Assembly: GCA_027068615.1 (NCBI GenBank)
Contig: JAMOQV010000198.1
Span: 1 to 14,806, forward strand
Length of the DNA: 14,806 bases
From: Helicobacteraceae bacterium
Lineage (GTDB): Bacteria > Campylobacterota > Campylobacteria > Campylobacterales > Sulfurimonadaceae
Direction of reading: 5' to 3'
Shown in pieces: positions 14,060 to 14,806 of this stretch. Position 1 is the first letter of the stretch, and each line of letters begins with the position of its first letter. Position numbers and translations under genes: made by a program. Under the pieces are notes generated by a model. It saw only the letters and a list, made by a program, of their open reading frames with translations, did no database searches and was not told the origin of the DNA.

Positions 14060-14806
14060 ATGAAATTCTCAAGAACAGATCACAAAGTTGACAGGGTAAA
14101 AGAGATAGAAGAAAAATCTCATATAAAAGATGAAGATGGTAGTTTAGTTGAACTAAAAAATTCTGATGTTAAAGATATGGTTATTGACTCAGATAAAGGG
14201 CATAAATCTTTTATAGAGAGTCCACAACACGATGCTGTTTCTGGCGATATAGAAGTGCCTACAACAGAAGAATCTTTAGAAACATTATCTGATGACTTTT
14301 TTGAAAATGTGGATGATATGGTAGATGTTATTCAAGATAGATTTGAAGATATGAGTGAAAGATTTAATAGTATGAGAAGTTCAACCTTAGAAAGTGTTGA
14401 TTCTCAAGATAGTTTTTTTGAATCAAATAATGAGATTGAAACACCTTCAATATCTGTAAATGATTATTATCACTCAGATGATAATAGTGAATCAAACTAT
14501 GATATCAGTGAAGATATTGTAGAAACAAGAGAAGTTGAAGACAATATAGCAAATATAGATCAAGATATGATTGTAAACGATAGTGTTACACTAGATAATG
14601 ATCCTGTAGTTGTAGATGAACCAATTTTACAAAGAAAAAATGATCATAGTTCTATAGATTTTGAAGATGAGTCTATTTTTGAAGAGCCTCTTGATATTGT
14701 TGAAGATAATTCAGATGTTGTTATTGCTCATGATGAAGATAATTATATTGTAGATGAAGAAGATATAAAAATCGAATTAAAAGATGATGAAGAATCTTTA
14801 GAAGAA
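14060..14806 (+). CDS. Long acidic protein, 5' part only; candidate type I secretion substrate
   Basis: A frame open from an ATG with AAAGG 8 nt upstream to the end of the window, 249 codons without stop, and truncated by the window edge. I do not recognise the family. By my count 79 of 249 residues (32 %) are Asp or Glu, and no Cys or Trp is present. The N-terminus (MKFSRTDHKVDRV) is charged, with no signal peptide or membrane segment. Acidic runs rich in Asp, Glu, Ser and Asn dominate ('DDFFENVDDMVDVIQDRFED', 'VDEEDIKIEL'), suggesting a disordered region. 'DEDGSLVELKNSDV' near residues 24-37 faintly recalls the N-terminal retention module of LapA-type adhesins, but too weakly to rely on. 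Lying directly after exporter, adaptor and regulator, it is probably the start of a large secreted or surface protein; a cytoplasmic partner of the exporter is the alternative. Confidence 0.75.
   Translation, partial: MKFSRTDHKVDRVKEIEEKSHIKDEDGSLVELKNSDVKDMVIDSDKGHKSFIESPQHDAVSGDIEVPTTEESLETLSDDFFENVDDMVDVIQDRFEDMSERFNSMRSSTLESVDSQDSFFESNNEIETPSISVNDYYHSDDNSESNYDISEDIVETREVEDNIANIDQDMIVNDSVTLDNDPVVVDEPILQRKNDHSSIDFEDESIFEEPLDIVEDNSDVVIAHDEDNYIVDEEDIKIELKDDEESLEE

Noticed and set aside
1..14806. CRISPR arrays, tRNA or rRNA genes, insertion sequences
   Set aside because: No regularly spaced repeats, cloverleaf-like segments, rRNA-like stretches, transposase frames or terminal inverted repeats were seen; nearly all sequence is accounted for by coding frames.

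Overview
The window looks like a chromosomal segment of a Campylobacterota (Epsilonproteobacteria) member, perhaps of the Sulfurimonas/Arcobacter kind. It is very AT-rich (roughly 30 % GC by eye) and tightly packed, with genes that overlap or sit 2-15 nt apart. Its promoters look like extended -10 boxes without a clear -35. The proteins (a chemoreceptor with a CZB domain, the SpeA/CysE/HisS set, RelE-like toxin-antitoxin genes) resemble those of that phylum. Genus cannot be fixed from the sequence alone.

Left block, + strand (1-4407): the 3' part of an AAA-ATPase-like/PD-(D/E)XK nuclease protein overlaps the small permease of a TRAP transporter (dctQ). This overlaps the large permease (dctM). 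A membrane chemoreceptor with two helices, no periplasmic sensor domain and a C-terminal zinc-binding CZB domain follows, then a HIT-family nucleotide hydrolase. No TRAP binding protein (DctP) is in view. A perfect 11-bp stem lies where this block converges with the next one.

Middle block, - strand (9771 down to 4419): hisS, a small antitoxin-like gene, a short and probably 3'-truncated RelE-like toxin gene, speA (arginine decarboxylase), cysE (serine acetyltransferase) and aspC (aspartate aminotransferase). The first five are nearly contiguous and look like one operon. aspC has its own likely promoter. The genes serve translation, polyamine synthesis and amino-acid metabolism, with a decaying toxin-antitoxin pair lodged among them.

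Right block, + strand (9870-14806): a type I secretion locus diverging from hisS. It encodes a LapB/LssB-type ABC exporter with a degenerate C39 domain and an unusual Gln in its H-loop, an HlyD-type membrane fusion protein, and a LuxR-type regulator whose receiver domain lacks the phospho-acceptor Asp. After an 89-nt spacer with a perfect 8+8 palindrome, a long, very acidic, Cys-free reading frame without signal peptide starts at 14060 and runs off the window. The likely reading is a self-contained secretion and regulation module for a large surface or secreted protein, controlled by an atypical, possibly phosphorylation-independent regulator. No outer-membrane TolC partner is in the window. 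No tRNA, rRNA, CRISPR array or insertion sequence was seen, and no gene-free stretch exceeds 100 bases.
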